Source: Betaproteobacteria bacterium
GTDB lineage: Bacteria > Pseudomonadota > Gammaproteobacteria > Burkholderiales > SG8-41
Assembly (NCBI GenBank): GCA_029863175.1
Contig: JAOTVX010000014.1
Location: 1 to 64,000, forward strand
Reading direction: 5' to 3'
DNA length: 64,000 nucleotides
Position 1 is the stretch's first letter. Each line of letters opens with the position of its first letter. The notes beneath the pieces were generated by a model, which was not told the origin of the DNA, ran no database searches, and was given only the letters and a program-made list of their open reading frames with translations. Of the stretch, positions 44,601 through 52,461 are shown in pieces. Position numbers and translations under genes: made by a program.

Positions 44601-45958
44601 CAGCGGGCGGCCAGGTCATCCGATCGAATGGCGAGCAGGTGCCGATTACCGACCCCCGGGTGAGGCTGTATTTTCCCAACTTCTCCCAATACCACGCCCA
44701 AGCCCTGGCCATGGCCACCAGCTGGTTGGGCCTGCACGCCGGCGAGGTGATCACGCTCGGGCGGAGTCAGCTCGACCGGGGCCTTCACTACACCTCGGGC
44801 CGCGAGTGCCTCCCGCTACCGATCTGCGTCGGGCAGTTGCTGCAAATCCACGAGAACCGCGGGCCCGGCGAGATCGCGGGCTTCTACATGATTCCCGGCG
44901 GAGCACCTTGCGTCAGTGAATCCTACAAGGGCTACATCGAGCAGTTCATCACCGATCAGCAGCTGCCCGATCTATTCCTGCTGAGTCTTCAGGCCGAAGA
45001 AGGCAGCGTCGGATCCGATAAGACGACGTTCGCGCGGTGTCTGGCATCAGCGATCCTCGCGGCGGACATTCTCGTGGAGATCGATCATGTGCTTCAGGTC
45101 GTGGGCGTCCGCGGCAGCGTGGATCGGCTTCGAGAGGAATGGCGGCGCTTCGCCGTTGCGACGCGATCACTTGACGAGTTCCACGCCGAACTGCCCGGAT
45201 TCATCGATCGGCTGGCGGCATTGCCGCGCACTCGAGACCCTTTGACTTGTCCACGGGTCGTGGTCACCGGCGACTTTTTCACCCGATTCAGTCCGTTTTT
45301 CATGGAAGGCGTCACCGACCTTTATGCCGAACGGGGCATCATTCTCAAGCCGGTCGATTTGAGTGAGCTTCTGCTCTATCTCGACTATTACCGTGTGGCA
45401 GAAACTGCCAACGGCTGGGGGATGAAGCCGGGCGGGTTGGCACTCGGCAAGGCCTGCACCAGGGTCCTGCAACGGGATGGCAAGCACTATTTGCAGAAGT
45501 GGCTCACCTATCAGACGGGACGACTGGTCGAGGACTACTACCGCAGGCTGTTTCGCAAGACGGGGCTGCTGGTCGCTGGCCCCAACGACGTTTCGTCCTT
45601 GTTCGAGGGGGCCTCCGAGCACGTTTCCCATGCTATCTACGGAGAAATCACCCCGACCGTGGGCAAGGGTCTCGATGCCAACAGGGACGGCTACGATGGC
45701 ATCATCGTCATCGGACCGTTCAACTGCCTCCCGTATCGGATTTCCGAGGCCATCCTCAGGCCGGTCAGCCTTCAGCGTGGAATGCCGATCCTGACCTATG
45801 AGAGCGACGGCTATGCGGTGTCGCCTTCGGTTCTGCGACAGGTGGACGTCCACGTTCAACAGGTGCTCGATCACGCGGCGGGAAGACGCGATCGGTCACC
45901 GGTTGCAAATGACGGGCTCGCCGGATTTCTGACGGCCGCTGTCCGCAAGTGGCGTTGA
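41657..45958 (+). CDS. Giant 2-hydroxyacyl-CoA dehydratase activase/dehydratase fusion
   Basis: 1433 residues. Two ASKHA ATPase domains of the BadF/HgdC activator family are in tandem. The first (about 1-275) has NKCAAGSGEF and LGGESFLVYILE. The second (about 296-560) has GVDAGSTTTKAILLD, IFEIGGQDAKYIYLRNG, NACSAGTGSFLEEC and FKATCAAFINSDI, where the two Cys hold the inter-subunit [4Fe-4S] cluster. A DUF2229 region with VTCRACTLNCSIDRF and further Cys follows from about 600. The C-terminal part resembles dehydratase D subunits (HgdB), with ISNFSCTIDAF-like, SGRECLPLPICVGQLLQI and GPFNCLPYRISEA motifs. Such fusions occur in anaerobes; the acyl-CoA substrate is unknown. ATP-driven one-electron activation is expected. 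Confidence 0.88.
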   Translation: MMITGIDIGTANPATSYVGVNVGALTVKVAAIRGDTRSARVLAHQGRPLKVLDELLASTEFSPAAYFGVSGHLGHIAEVAAIQRALREVAGEFDAVVSLGGESFLVYILEHGRISNVLSHNKCAAGSGEFFVQQIGRMGLGIDEAIARSVGGNVVPLASRCSVHCKSDITHKLNRKEASAEDILRTLHDSMANKVVALLEKVQRELRRVLVIGGMTRNTAMLAALREKVSATQFVVLPESAWFEAWGSALLARDNPLYRSPRILRQSPLGSLPPLNQYAERVQVIAAPARQPPPAGPLVLGVDAGSTTTKAILLDPTTRNVVASHYTRTRGDPIAAVRECLRALVAQVGNRHVGLEGTTGSARELAGAYLGTEYVYNEISAHAAGATHFDADVDTIFEIGGQDAKYIYLRNGVPIDYAMNNACSAGTGSFLEECAQSDLGITVSDIADIALAAPSPVHFKATCAAFINSDIRVAQQQGQSRDNIVSGLVYAIAGNYLNRVKGPRSVGKKVFLQGGVALNRALGYAFAHSVSHQVLIPPNPELLGALGVALLALARRGGALKPLPECEHSSTEESPQPERAPDSGADLLTLAAPEMKLVGRVTCRACTLNCSIDRFEVAGRRFPFGGRCSLFENVWKRKSSSVATPDLVQQRAEILFGCSSAEPVSSGTRIGIPRALTTHSLFPLYSVFFSSLGMEVVLSDVDPSGDLKSNSGFCFPAQIAHGAVLDLSRRGVDWVFLPHVVRMPRQPDTCRDSYLCPITQAGPYFLAKAFPAVRLLSPVLDFTDGYEASAPLAELIVREFGIRRESVDQAWAAAVHAQREAERALANLGQRALDQAVAAGKPAILLAGHSYNAFTPDASQSVGKKLSSMGVPVIPADCLPPVGEGPTAWHFANQILNAVALAKQHPNLFILCVSNFSCTIDAFTHAMVASEMGAKPYLILEIDAHTADAGVQTRLEAFLDIANNYREAQAGRAQSFTPCRLTAGGQVIRSNGEQVPITDPRVRLYFPNFSQYHAQALAMATSWLGLHAGEVITLGRSQLDRGLHYTSGRECLPLPICVGQLLQIHENRGPGEIAGFYMIPGGAPCVSESYKGYIEQFITDQQLPDLFLLSLQAEEGSVGSDKTTFARCLASAILAADILVEIDHVLQVVGVRGSVDRLREEWRRFAVATRSLDEFHAELPGFIDRLAALPRTRDPLTCPRVVVTGDFFTRFSPFFMEGVTDLYAERGIILKPVDLSELLLYLDYYRVAETANGWGMKPGGLALGKACTRVLQRDGKHYLQKWLTYQTGRLVEDYYRRLFRKTGLLVAGPNDVSSLFEGASEHVSHAIYGEITPTVGKGLDANRDGYDGIIVIGPFNCLPYRISEAILRPVSLQRGMPILTYESDGYAVSPSVLRQVDVHVQQVLDHAAGRRDRSPVANDGLAGFLTAAVRKWR

Positions 45959-46192
45959 GTGCGGGCGAGCCGGACTGGGGGTGCGATCTGATAGTTGCGG
46001 GCGATGTCGGGTGCGTAGCGTTGCGTGAGCGGCAGGCTCGCGTGCACTAGCCACCAGATTTCCTGCCAAGGAGCGACGAATAATGGTGATGGAAAAGTGC
46101 GTTGCCCGCCTCATCACGAGTACACATCACCAGGATCTCCACCACCAGTTCCTATCACCAGTTCTGGTGCACGGCCTTCCGCCTTCAGTAAC
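45959..46192. other. Spacer with a possible minus-strand gene relic and repeats
   Basis: A minus frame (about 45965-46085) reads VAPWQEIWWLVHASLPLTQR and YAPDIARNYQIAPPVRLA, strikingly protein-like but unplaced. CATCACCAG-type repeats follow at 46110-46190, the same CACCAGTTC-CATCACCAG-TTCTGGTGCAC run as at 5460-5510. Confidence 0.4.
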
Positions 46193-46444
46193 TCAGTCGT
46201 CCGACCAGCGCCGGCGGGGTCCTAAGTATTCCTGGTCCTCTGGGAAGTCGGCGCGTGCGTGGTCTTCCGACTCGTCGAACTCGTCCAGTTTCCGGAGTAG
46301 CGATTGCAGACGCAGTTCTGCGGCGGAATCCCGGTCGGCCTGACCGGACATTGTCTTGGCCACGGCTGCGGCACCTTCGTGGTCGCGCTTCGTCCTGATC
46401 GGCCGCGCGGGATCCTTCGCTCTGGTTCGGCCTCGCTTCGTCAT
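46193..46444 (-). CDS. Small charged protein, unknown function
   Basis: 83 residues from ATG 46444 after GGAGGGG; the longer frame upstream is only translated heptamer repeats. The N-terminal third is basic (TKRGRTRAKDPARPIRTKRD), the middle helical (AAELRLQSLLRKLDEFDESE), and the end acidic then basic (YLGPRRRWSDD). No hydrophobic segment or Cys. It could bind nucleic acid; no family recognised. Convergent with nothing; a heptamer array lies upstream. Confidence 0.65.
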   Translation of the reverse strand: MTKRGRTRAKDPARPIRTKRDHEGAAAVAKTMSGQADRDSAAELRLQSLLRKLDEFDESEDHARADFPEDQEYLGPRRRWSDD

Positions 46445-46537
46445 GGTTACCCCTCCAAATCTGTTAAAGCGTGACTGGTGGCTAGTGCTGAAGAAGTGTC
46501 GACTAACGGCGGCTTCATAGGGCGTGACAAGTAATGA

Positions 46538-46593
46538 GTGACGACTGACGAGTGACGAGTGACGAGTGACGAGTGACGAGTGACGAGTCATGA
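46538..46593. repeat. GTGACGA heptamer array
   Basis: Eight consecutive 7-base units, mostly GTGACGA (one CTGACGA, last GTCATGA). It lies upstream of the small charged protein and downstream of the acyl-CoA dehydrogenase. Confidence 0.9.
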
Positions 46594-46663
46594 AGTTAAA
46601 GCCCATCACCTGTCACCCGTCACGTTAAATGGTGTCTGACTCTATTGATGTTGATGGCTGGCG

Positions 46664-47860
46664 TCACTTCCAGGACCAGAAATCGTTGCGCTCCTCCATG
46701 TAAAACCGCGCGAGCACCATGCGATGCACTTCAGAAGCACCGTCCACGAGCCGCGCCTGCCGCGCGTAACGGTAGATCCATTCGAGTATCGTGTCCTTCG
46801 AGTAGCCGCGCGCGCCGTTCAACTGGATCGCCGTGTCCACGGCCTTGTGCAGCACATCGGCCACCGCGATCTTCGCCATCGATATTTCCTTGCGAGCGAA
46901 CTCGCCTCTGTCGAGCTTCGCCGCCGCGCGCATGACCAGCAGCCGCCCGATCTCGATCTGCATCGCCGCATCGCCGAGGAGCCATTGCACGCTCTCGCGC
47001 TCGGCGAGCTTGCTGCCCAGGGCATCACGCTGCGAAACGTATTCCCCGGCAATGTCCATTGAACGCCGGGCGAGGCCCAGCCAGCGCATGCAATGGGTGA
47101 GCCGTGCGGTGCCCAGCCTGATCTGCGTGACCTTCAGCCCGTCGCCGACGTTCATCAGCCGGTTCTCGTCTGGAATCTCCAGGCCGTCGAACTCCATCTC
47201 GCAATGCCCGCCGTGCTCCTCCGGCCCCATGACAGGTATGCGCCGCACAATGCGCCAGCCCGGCTGGTCGCGGTCAAACAGAAAAGCGGTGAGCCCCTTG
47301 CGCTTGTCGCTGGAAGTCTTTGCGATCAGGATGAAATGCTGCGCGAAGCCCGCACCGGTGATGAACCACTTGCGGCCGCGGACGATCCATTGGTCGCCCC
47401 TCTTCTCCGCGGTCGTGAGCATCATGCCCGGATCGGACCCCGCGCCGGGCGCGGGCTCGGTCATCACGATCGAGGAGCGTACCTTACCGTCCACGATGGG
47501 CTGCAACCAGCGTGCTTTCTGCTCCTCAGTCCCGATCTTGTTCAGCGCGATCATGTTGCCGTCGTCGGGTGCAGCGCAGTTGAAAGTGGCGGGCCCGAAT
47601 ATCGAGTAGTTCATCTCCTCGTAGCATGCCGCCATACCCACGACCGGCAGTCCCTGGCCCCCACGCTCTTTCGGCATCTGCGGCGTCCACAAGCCTGCCG
47701 CTTTCGCCTCGGCGCGCAGTTTCTCCAGCACGTCGAGGCGGATGTTCTCGTGGTCATCGTACGCGCCCGCGTCCTGCTCGAGCGGAATCAGGTGCTCGGC
47801 GACGAAACTGCGATAGCGCTTGCGGTAGTCCTCGATAGGCGGGGGCAGCGTAAAGTCCAT
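46664..47860 (-). CDS. Acyl-CoA dehydrogenase (ACAD10/11-like)
   Basis: 398 residues from ATG 47860 (MDFTLPPPIEDYRKRYRSFV). MPKERGGQGLPVVGMAACYE, VMTEPAPGAGSDPGMMLTTA, QWIVRGRKWFITGAGFAQHF and FDGLEIPDENRLM are FAD/substrate segments. QLNGARGYSKDTILEWIYRY ends with AEGxR-like WIYRYAR before VDGASEVHRMVLARF, the C-terminus usual for phosphotransferase-linked dehydrogenases. It is last in the minus-strand block with an acyl-CoA ligase, DUF6285 and a phosphotransferase, which points to breakdown of a 4-hydroxy or branched acyl-CoA. Confidence 0.9.
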   Translation of the reverse strand: MDFTLPPPIEDYRKRYRSFVAEHLIPLEQDAGAYDDHENIRLDVLEKLRAEAKAAGLWTPQMPKERGGQGLPVVGMAACYEEMNYSIFGPATFNCAAPDDGNMIALNKIGTEEQKARWLQPIVDGKVRSSIVMTEPAPGAGSDPGMMLTTAEKRGDQWIVRGRKWFITGAGFAQHFILIAKTSSDKRKGLTAFLFDRDQPGWRIVRRIPVMGPEEHGGHCEMEFDGLEIPDENRLMNVGDGLKVTQIRLGTARLTHCMRWLGLARRSMDIAGEYVSQRDALGSKLAERESVQWLLGDAAMQIEIGRLLVMRAAAKLDRGEFARKEISMAKIAVADVLHKAVDTAIQLNGARGYSKDTILEWIYRYARQARLVDGASEVHRMVLARFYMEERNDFWSWK

Positions 47861-48002
47861 GAGCAGTCTCAGAAGCAAATTGGAAGCGTCGATGGGGAAT
47901 TAAACGCCGACGGGAACGGGGAAGAAATGCGGCTCTGCACTTTGTCGTGACACATGTCTTGACGTGACCGGCGGCCCTAACTATCGTGATTCGTGAATTG
48001 TC

Positions 48003-48109
48003 GTTTGTTTCTCTCCGCGTCTCCGCGGTTCATTTATTGCTGTTGTCTTGTTTGGCGGTTCTGTATTGTTTTCGATCTGCGTTTATCTGCGTTTATCCGC
48101 GGCTAAATG
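48003..48109. repeat. Dispersed TCTCCGCG and TCTGCGTTTATCTGCG repeat units
   Basis: TCTCTCCGCGTCTCCGCGGT at 48009 has a partner at 63401 (TCTCTCGGCGTCTCGGCGGT). ATCTGCGTTTATCTGCGTTT with ATCCGCGGCTAA at 48079 recurs at 49735, 49800, 61230, 62397 and 29202. The unit's GGCTAA supplies the stop codon (TAG on the minus strand) of the acyl-CoA ligase gene. Confidence 0.7.
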
Positions 48110-49704
48110 ATTCTTGGGCTGGTCTTCGTCGGCGGTTGCGTTTCCGCCTTCATCAGCTCCCGCACGCGCTCGCGCAGCACGAACTTCTGGATCTTGCCCG
48201 TCGCGTTCTTCGGCAGCTCGCTGAACACGATCCGCTTCGGCGCCTTAAAGTGCGCCATGCGCTCGCGCGCGTGGGCGACCAAATCGGCTTCGCTCGCGGC
48301 GGCACCGGTCTTGAGCGTGACGAATGCGACCGGCACCTCGCCCCATTTGGGATCGGGCCCGGCAACCACCGCGGCTTCCATCACCGCTGGATGGGAGCAC
48401 AAGACGCGCTCGATATCGATCGAGGCGACGTTCTCGCCGCCCGACACGATGATGTCCTTGGACCGGTCCTTGATCTCGACGTAGCCGTAGGAATGCATCA
48501 CGCCGAGATCTCCGGTCCTGAACCAGCCGTCCGGCACGGCCTTGCGGGTGGCGATCTCGTCCAGGTAATAGCCGAGCATCACGTTGTTTCCGCGCAGCGC
48601 AATTTCCCCTAATGTCGCCCCGTCGGCGGGCACGTCGTTGCCATGCGCATCGACGACGCGCACTTCGCTCGAAACCACGTTTCCCACGCCCTGGCGCGCC
48701 TTGAGCCTCGCCTGTTCCTCCATCCCAAGCCGGCTCCATTCACCGCGCCATTCGCAGATCACCGCCGGCCCGAAGGTCTCGGTAAGCCCGTAGAGCTGGG
48801 TTACGTCCATGCCCAGTTCAGCCATGCGCTGCAAGATTGCCGGCGTCGGCGGCGCGCCGCCCGTGCCGACGCGCACCGGTCGGGGCAGCCGCGCCACGCC
48901 CGTATGCCACGCGAGCATGACGAGTATCGTGGGCGCGCCATTGAAATGAGTGACACCGGAATCGCGCAAGTGGCCCCACACCAGCCCCGGATCGAACCTG
49001 CGCAGGCAAAGGTGCGCCGCACCCGCGGCGGTGACGGCCCACGGAAAGCACCAGCCGTTGCAGTGGAACATCGGCAGCGTCCACAGGAACGTGCTGTCGC
49101 AGTCGAGTTGCGTCTCCATCGCCATCGCGAGCGCCTGCAGGTAGGCTCCCCGATGGTGATACATGACTCCCTTGGGCGTGCCCGTGGTGCCGCTGGTGTA
49201 ATTGATCGAGAGCAATCCGCGCTCGTCGGCGACCGGCCGGCGCCATGGAGCAGCGCTGTCGAGCAGCCGCTCGTACTGGTCATCGGGCCGCCCGCCCCGT
49301 ACCAGCCGCAATTCGCCGCCCGCCTGCGCGGCGATATCCTGGGCAGCCGCTTCGAACTCGTAGTCGTAGATCAGCACCTGCGCGCCGCTGTGCGCGACGA
49401 TCGTTGCGAGCTCGGCGGCCGTGAGCCGCGGATTGAGCGCCACCAGCACGGCGCCGGCAAACGGCACGCCGTAATGGGACTCGAGCAGCACGCGGGTGTT
49501 GGGCGCGAGCACCGCGACCCGCCCGCCTTCGGCAACACCCATATTGCGCAGCGCGCCGGAGAGCCGCAGGCAGCGGTCGAGAAACTCGCCATAGCTGCAG
49601 CGGTAGGCGTCGTCGATAACCGCAGTGCGATCCGCGTAGATCCGGCCCGACCGCAAAAGGAAAGACGTCGGGGTGAGCGGCTCGAAGGAGGCGGTCACGC
49701 TCAC
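48103..49704 (-). CDS. AMP-forming acyl-CoA synthetase
   Basis: 533 residues. It activates a carboxylic acid to acyl-CoA through an acyl-adenylate. SINYTSGTTGTPKGVMYHHR is the P-loop motif A3; QLYGLTETFGPAV, WFRTGDLGVMHSYG (A8) and KDRSKDIIVSGGENVASIDI follow; the acylation Lys lies in LPKNATGKIQKFVLRE. GTG 49704 is preferred since GAGGG lies eight bases upstream; GTG 49719 is possible. The final residues (PPTKTSPRII) and stop read into a dispersed repeat, so the C-terminus may have been altered by its insertion. Confidence 0.92.
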   Translation of the reverse strand: MSVTASFEPLTPTSFLLRSGRIYADRTAVIDDAYRCSYGEFLDRCLRLSGALRNMGVAEGGRVAVLAPNTRVLLESHYGVPFAGAVLVALNPRLTAAELATIVAHSGAQVLIYDYEFEAAAQDIAAQAGGELRLVRGGRPDDQYERLLDSAAPWRRPVADERGLLSINYTSGTTGTPKGVMYHHRGAYLQALAMAMETQLDCDSTFLWTLPMFHCNGWCFPWAVTAAGAAHLCLRRFDPGLVWGHLRDSGVTHFNGAPTILVMLAWHTGVARLPRPVRVGTGGAPPTPAILQRMAELGMDVTQLYGLTETFGPAVICEWRGEWSRLGMEEQARLKARQGVGNVVSSEVRVVDAHGNDVPADGATLGEIALRGNNVMLGYYLDEIATRKAVPDGWFRTGDLGVMHSYGYVEIKDRSKDIIVSGGENVASIDIERVLCSHPAVMEAAVVAGPDPKWGEVPVAFVTLKTGAAASEADLVAHARERMAHFKAPKRIVFSELPKNATGKIQKFVLRERVRELMKAETQPPTKTSPRII

Positions 49705-49836
49705 TTGCAATGCCCTCACAAAACCGGATGGAGACGCAGATAAACGCAGATTGACACCGAATGTCCTTTGTAGGCGATGTTTCCTGGACGTTGATCGTAT
49801 CTGTGTTTATCTGCGTCTGTCGGCGGTTGCTTCTGG

Positions 49837-50235
49837 CTATTTACCAGCCGGATCGACCAGCGCTTTGGGGTTGGATACGGCGAGCTTTTCCTCCGTCGTG
49901 CGGCGCAGGTGTTCGAGCATCGCGGCACGCTCCTCCCCGTCAAACCGACCGGCGCGTATCTCGTTTGCCAAGCGCCGATTATAGCCCTCCACTGCCGCGC
50001 GGAGCGCGTCGCCGTCCGGTACGGCGGCATTTCCGGACAGCAGCCCGGCGAAACGCCGGTATTCGCCGCGCAGGGGCGCGTCACCCGCCGCGATCTCGCG
50101 TTGCGCGATCGCGATGGCGTTGGCGATCATCAATGCGGTATACCGCAGCGCCTCCGGGACGGCAGGCAGCACTTCGGCGACAAAGGCATAGCGCGCGATT
50201 TCGAGCAGGTCGCGCGCATCGGGCCGGTCGTTCAT
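49837..50235 (-). CDS. DUF6285 protein
   Basis: 132 residues, mostly helical (DLLEIARYAFVAEVLPAVPE, then YTALMIANAIAIAQREIAAG and YNRRLANEIRAGRFD). Proteins of this uncharacterised family regularly sit between an APH-type phosphotransferase and an acyl-CoA dehydrogenase, as here. Its ATG overlaps the TGA of the phosphotransferase (ATGA), so the two are translated together. It may be an accessory subunit of that enzyme. Confidence 0.8.
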   Translation of the reverse strand: MNDRPDARDLLEIARYAFVAEVLPAVPEALRYTALMIANAIAIAQREIAAGDAPLRGEYRRFAGLLSGNAAVPDGDALRAAVEGYNRRLANEIRAGRFDGEERAAMLEHLRRTTEEKLAVSNPKALVDPAGK

Positions 50236-51233
50236 GGCGCCCCCGTGAGGTTGAGTATCTCGAGCTCGGTCTGGCCGACGATATGGCCGGTCAGGGCCAG
50301 CTCGAGCGACCGCTCGGTCCCCGACAGGTGGCGCTCGAGCTGTTGCAGCGCGATTATCGCCCAGCGCAGGTGCGCCATGACCTGCCAGTAGATGAGGTCA
50401 CCAGGCGCTACCTGTCGGCCCGACACCCACTCGTATTCCGCTATGAAATCCTCGAGGCCGGCGATCCCGCCAACCGCGAGATCCGGACGCGCGAAACGCC
50501 AGCACCGGGCGCAAAGCCAGCCGATGTCCTCGAGCGGGTTGCCGAACGCGGGAAATTCCCAGTCGAGGACGCCCACGAGATGCCCGTCGTGGACCAGGTA
50601 GTTGCCGGTGCGATAGTCGCGATGGATGAACGTCGTGTCCTCGTGTTGCGGGGCGTTGATCTCGCACCAGCGCAGGCCCCATTCGAGGGCCGGATAGGGA
50701 TGGGACAGCGTGTCGAGGTAGCTGCGATAGTGAGCAATGCAATCGCGGGCGAGCATGGTTGGCAGGAATCCAAGCCCGGCGTGCGCCGGCGTAATCCGGT
50801 GCAGACGAGCGAGATTCGCGGCAAGCTCGCGCGCGAGACTTCCACCGTCCGGCACCAGCTTCGAATCGCGCGTGACCTTGTGGCCCGCGGCGACGCCGGG
50901 CAGCCGCTGCATGATGAAGAACAGCCGGCCCGTGACGGCCAGGTCATTGCACAGAAACAGCGGTTCGGGGGCGAGCACCTTCGCGGCGTGTGCGATCTTC
51001 AGGACGGCGAATTCCTGCGCGCGCGTCAGGCTCTCGCGCACCGTTGCCTTGGCATCCGTGCGCAACACCCAGCGCCGGAGTTCGCCGTCCAGCTTGACGT
51101 CGAGCGCCCAGTTTTCCTGCACGGCGCCACCGCTCATCCGCTCGAGGGAGATGATCACGGCGCCGTGCCCGCCGGCGGCGCGCGCGACGAATTCCGCTAG
51201 GCGCTGTCGCGTGGATGTATCGCTGAAGGTCAA
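50232..51233 (-). CDS. APH-family phosphotransferase (ACAD10/11-type kinase)
   Basis: 333 residues. Kinase-like fold: RWVLRTDAKATVRESLTRAQ (nucleotide lobe), FIHRDYRTGNYLVHDG with catalytic Asp and Asn (normally HGDxxxxN, here HRDYRTGN), and VGVLDWEFPAFGNPLEDIGW with the Mg-binding Asp. In animals the same kinase domain is fused to ACAD10/11 and phosphorylates 4-hydroxyacyl-CoA before dehydration. The presence of the separate dehydrogenase in this block supports that role. TTG 51233 is the only start that keeps the N-terminal strand; the ribosome site is poor. Confidence 0.88.
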   Translation of the reverse strand: MTFSDTSTRQRLAEFVARAAGGHGAVIISLERMSGGAVQENWALDVKLDGELRRWVLRTDAKATVRESLTRAQEFAVLKIAHAAKVLAPEPLFLCNDLAVTGRLFFIMQRLPGVAAGHKVTRDSKLVPDGGSLARELAANLARLHRITPAHAGLGFLPTMLARDCIAHYRSYLDTLSHPYPALEWGLRWCEINAPQHEDTTFIHRDYRTGNYLVHDGHLVGVLDWEFPAFGNPLEDIGWLCARCWRFARPDLAVGGIAGLEDFIAEYEWVSGRQVAPGDLIYWQVMAHLRWAIIALQQLERHLSGTERSLELALTGHIVGQTELEILNLTGAP

Positions 51234-51272
51234 GTCAGGTTCCGTGGTTCAGTTAATCGAGCCCGGCCCCTT

Positions 51273-51986
51273 TTACGGCATCGGCTCCAACCCATTTTGC
51301 GTAATGGCGTCGGCTGCTGCCGGCGACGCGAGGAATCCGATAAGCGCGCGAGCCGCATCCGAATCCCTGGCACCTGCGGCAACGCCGGCCGAGAACACAC
51401 TGACTCTTTGAACCTCAGCCGGTAGCGGTCCTAGATACGCTATCCCGGGCACGGGAAGTAGCTCGCTGATCTGTTGGAAGCCGAGCTCTGCCTCTCCACG
51501 CGCAACCACGGCGCCAATTCGTTCACCCTCGATTCGCCGGCTCTTACTTGCCATGTGGTCGGCTATTCCGAGGCGCTGAAACAGCTCGGTGGTAATATAG
51601 CGGCCGCTTACGCTGGCAGAGTACGCGACTGATTTCGCTTCCAGAAGCGTGCGTTTCAGCGCGTCGACCGAACTGATGTCCAGCTTGGGTGCTCCTGCCC
51701 GTACGGCCATACCGATGGCCGAGCGCGCGAGGGGAGTACGGCTTTCGGCCGAGATCTTGCCGTCCTTGATCAATTCGACAAGGGCGGCATCCGCAACGAT
51801 GACAACGTCTACGGGTTCACCGCGTTGAAGTCGAGTCGGAATGTAGTCTGGCCCTGTCCCCATGGACGTTGCGGCCGTGACGATTTTTCTCTTCGTGGCG
51901 ATTTCGAGTTGGGGGATGAGTGCAAGATAGGGTGCAGTAAAGGCGCCTGAGGTCATGACGATGATGTCACGTGTCGTGGTATTCAT
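51273..51986 (-). CDS. ModA-like substrate-binding protein lacking a signal peptide
   Basis: 237 residues in the type 2 periplasmic-binding fold. IIVMTSGAFTAPYLALIPQL, ATSMGTGPDYIPTRLQRGE, VDVVIVADAALVELIKDG, VAYSASVSGRYITTELFQRL and ELGFQQISELLPVPGIAYLG resemble ModA/WtpA-type proteins. The usual export signal is missing: MNTTTRD goes straight into the first strand. Either the protein is cytosolic or the true start lies upstream, though a GCCTGGCCCC repeat there makes this unlikely. Ligand unknown; no ABC genes nearby. Confidence 0.78.
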   Translation of the reverse strand: MNTTTRDIIVMTSGAFTAPYLALIPQLEIATKRKIVTAATSMGTGPDYIPTRLQRGEPVDVVIVADAALVELIKDGKISAESRTPLARSAIGMAVRAGAPKLDISSVDALKRTLLEAKSVAYSASVSGRYITTELFQRLGIADHMASKSRRIEGERIGAVVARGEAELGFQQISELLPVPGIAYLGPLPAEVQRVSVFSAGVAAGARDSDAARALIGFLASPAAADAITQNGLEPMP

Positions 51987-52038
51987 GGTGGTCTCAAACT
52001 CTTCAGTTGTCGCTTGGATAAATCGAGCCTGGCCCCTT

Positions 52039-52398
52039 TCATCCCTTTGAGTCGTCGACCTTTGGCACGACCAGGTGTAGAAGCTTCAAAGTCGAGTCGC
52101 CCGCGTGACGGATGCTGGCGGTCTCCGTTGGGCCGAGGTACACGCCGGCGCCTTGGCTGACTTCGACATCGTCGTCGCCGAGCCTGATCACGCCATCGCC
52201 CTCCATCAGGTAAAGGAGTTGGTGTGTATCTTGCAGAGATTCCGTAGCAAAATGCTCGCCATCGCTTAGCCAACGCAGCATGCCGAGCACGTTCTTCGCC
52301 CCGCAGAGCGCCGGGTTGACGATCTCCGCGACTTCACCCTGGCCGCCGTTCAGTTTCTTCCGGGAGATTCCGTTGGTATCGATATGGGTCGTAGACAT
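52039..52398 (-). CDS. Cupin-domain protein
   Basis: 119 residues; AGGAG before ATG 52398. A single small beta-barrel with GEHFATESLQDTHQLLYLME (His motif 1, degenerate), GDDDVEVSQGAGVYLGPTET and IRHAGDSTLKLLHLVVPK (His motif 2). Fewer metal His than usual. It is followed downstream by the ModA-like gene and preceded by another cupin; the pair may act on one substrate. Confidence 0.82.
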   Translation of the reverse strand: MSTTHIDTNGISRKKLNGGQGEVAEIVNPALCGAKNVLGMLRWLSDGEHFATESLQDTHQLLYLMEGDGVIRLGDDDVEVSQGAGVYLGPTETASIRHAGDSTLKLLHLVVPKVDDSKG

Positions 52399-52461
52399 GT
52401 CAGCTTGCTCCTGTTTGCCAGTGGCCCTCGGCTTCGTCTCGTAGCCGAACGCAGGTCGTCA

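Noticed and set aside
43007..44788. Minus frames of 270 and 319 codons inside the giant activase
   Set aside because: Antisense shadows; the sense protein is continuous and domain-complete.
46487..46609. N-terminal extension of the small charged protein (TRHSSLVTRHSSLV)
   Set aside because: It is only the GTGACGA heptamer array translated; ATG 46444 has a proper GGAGGGG site.
48643..49743. 366-codon plus frame opposite the acyl-CoA ligase
   Set aside because: Antisense shadow; no ribosome site or motif.
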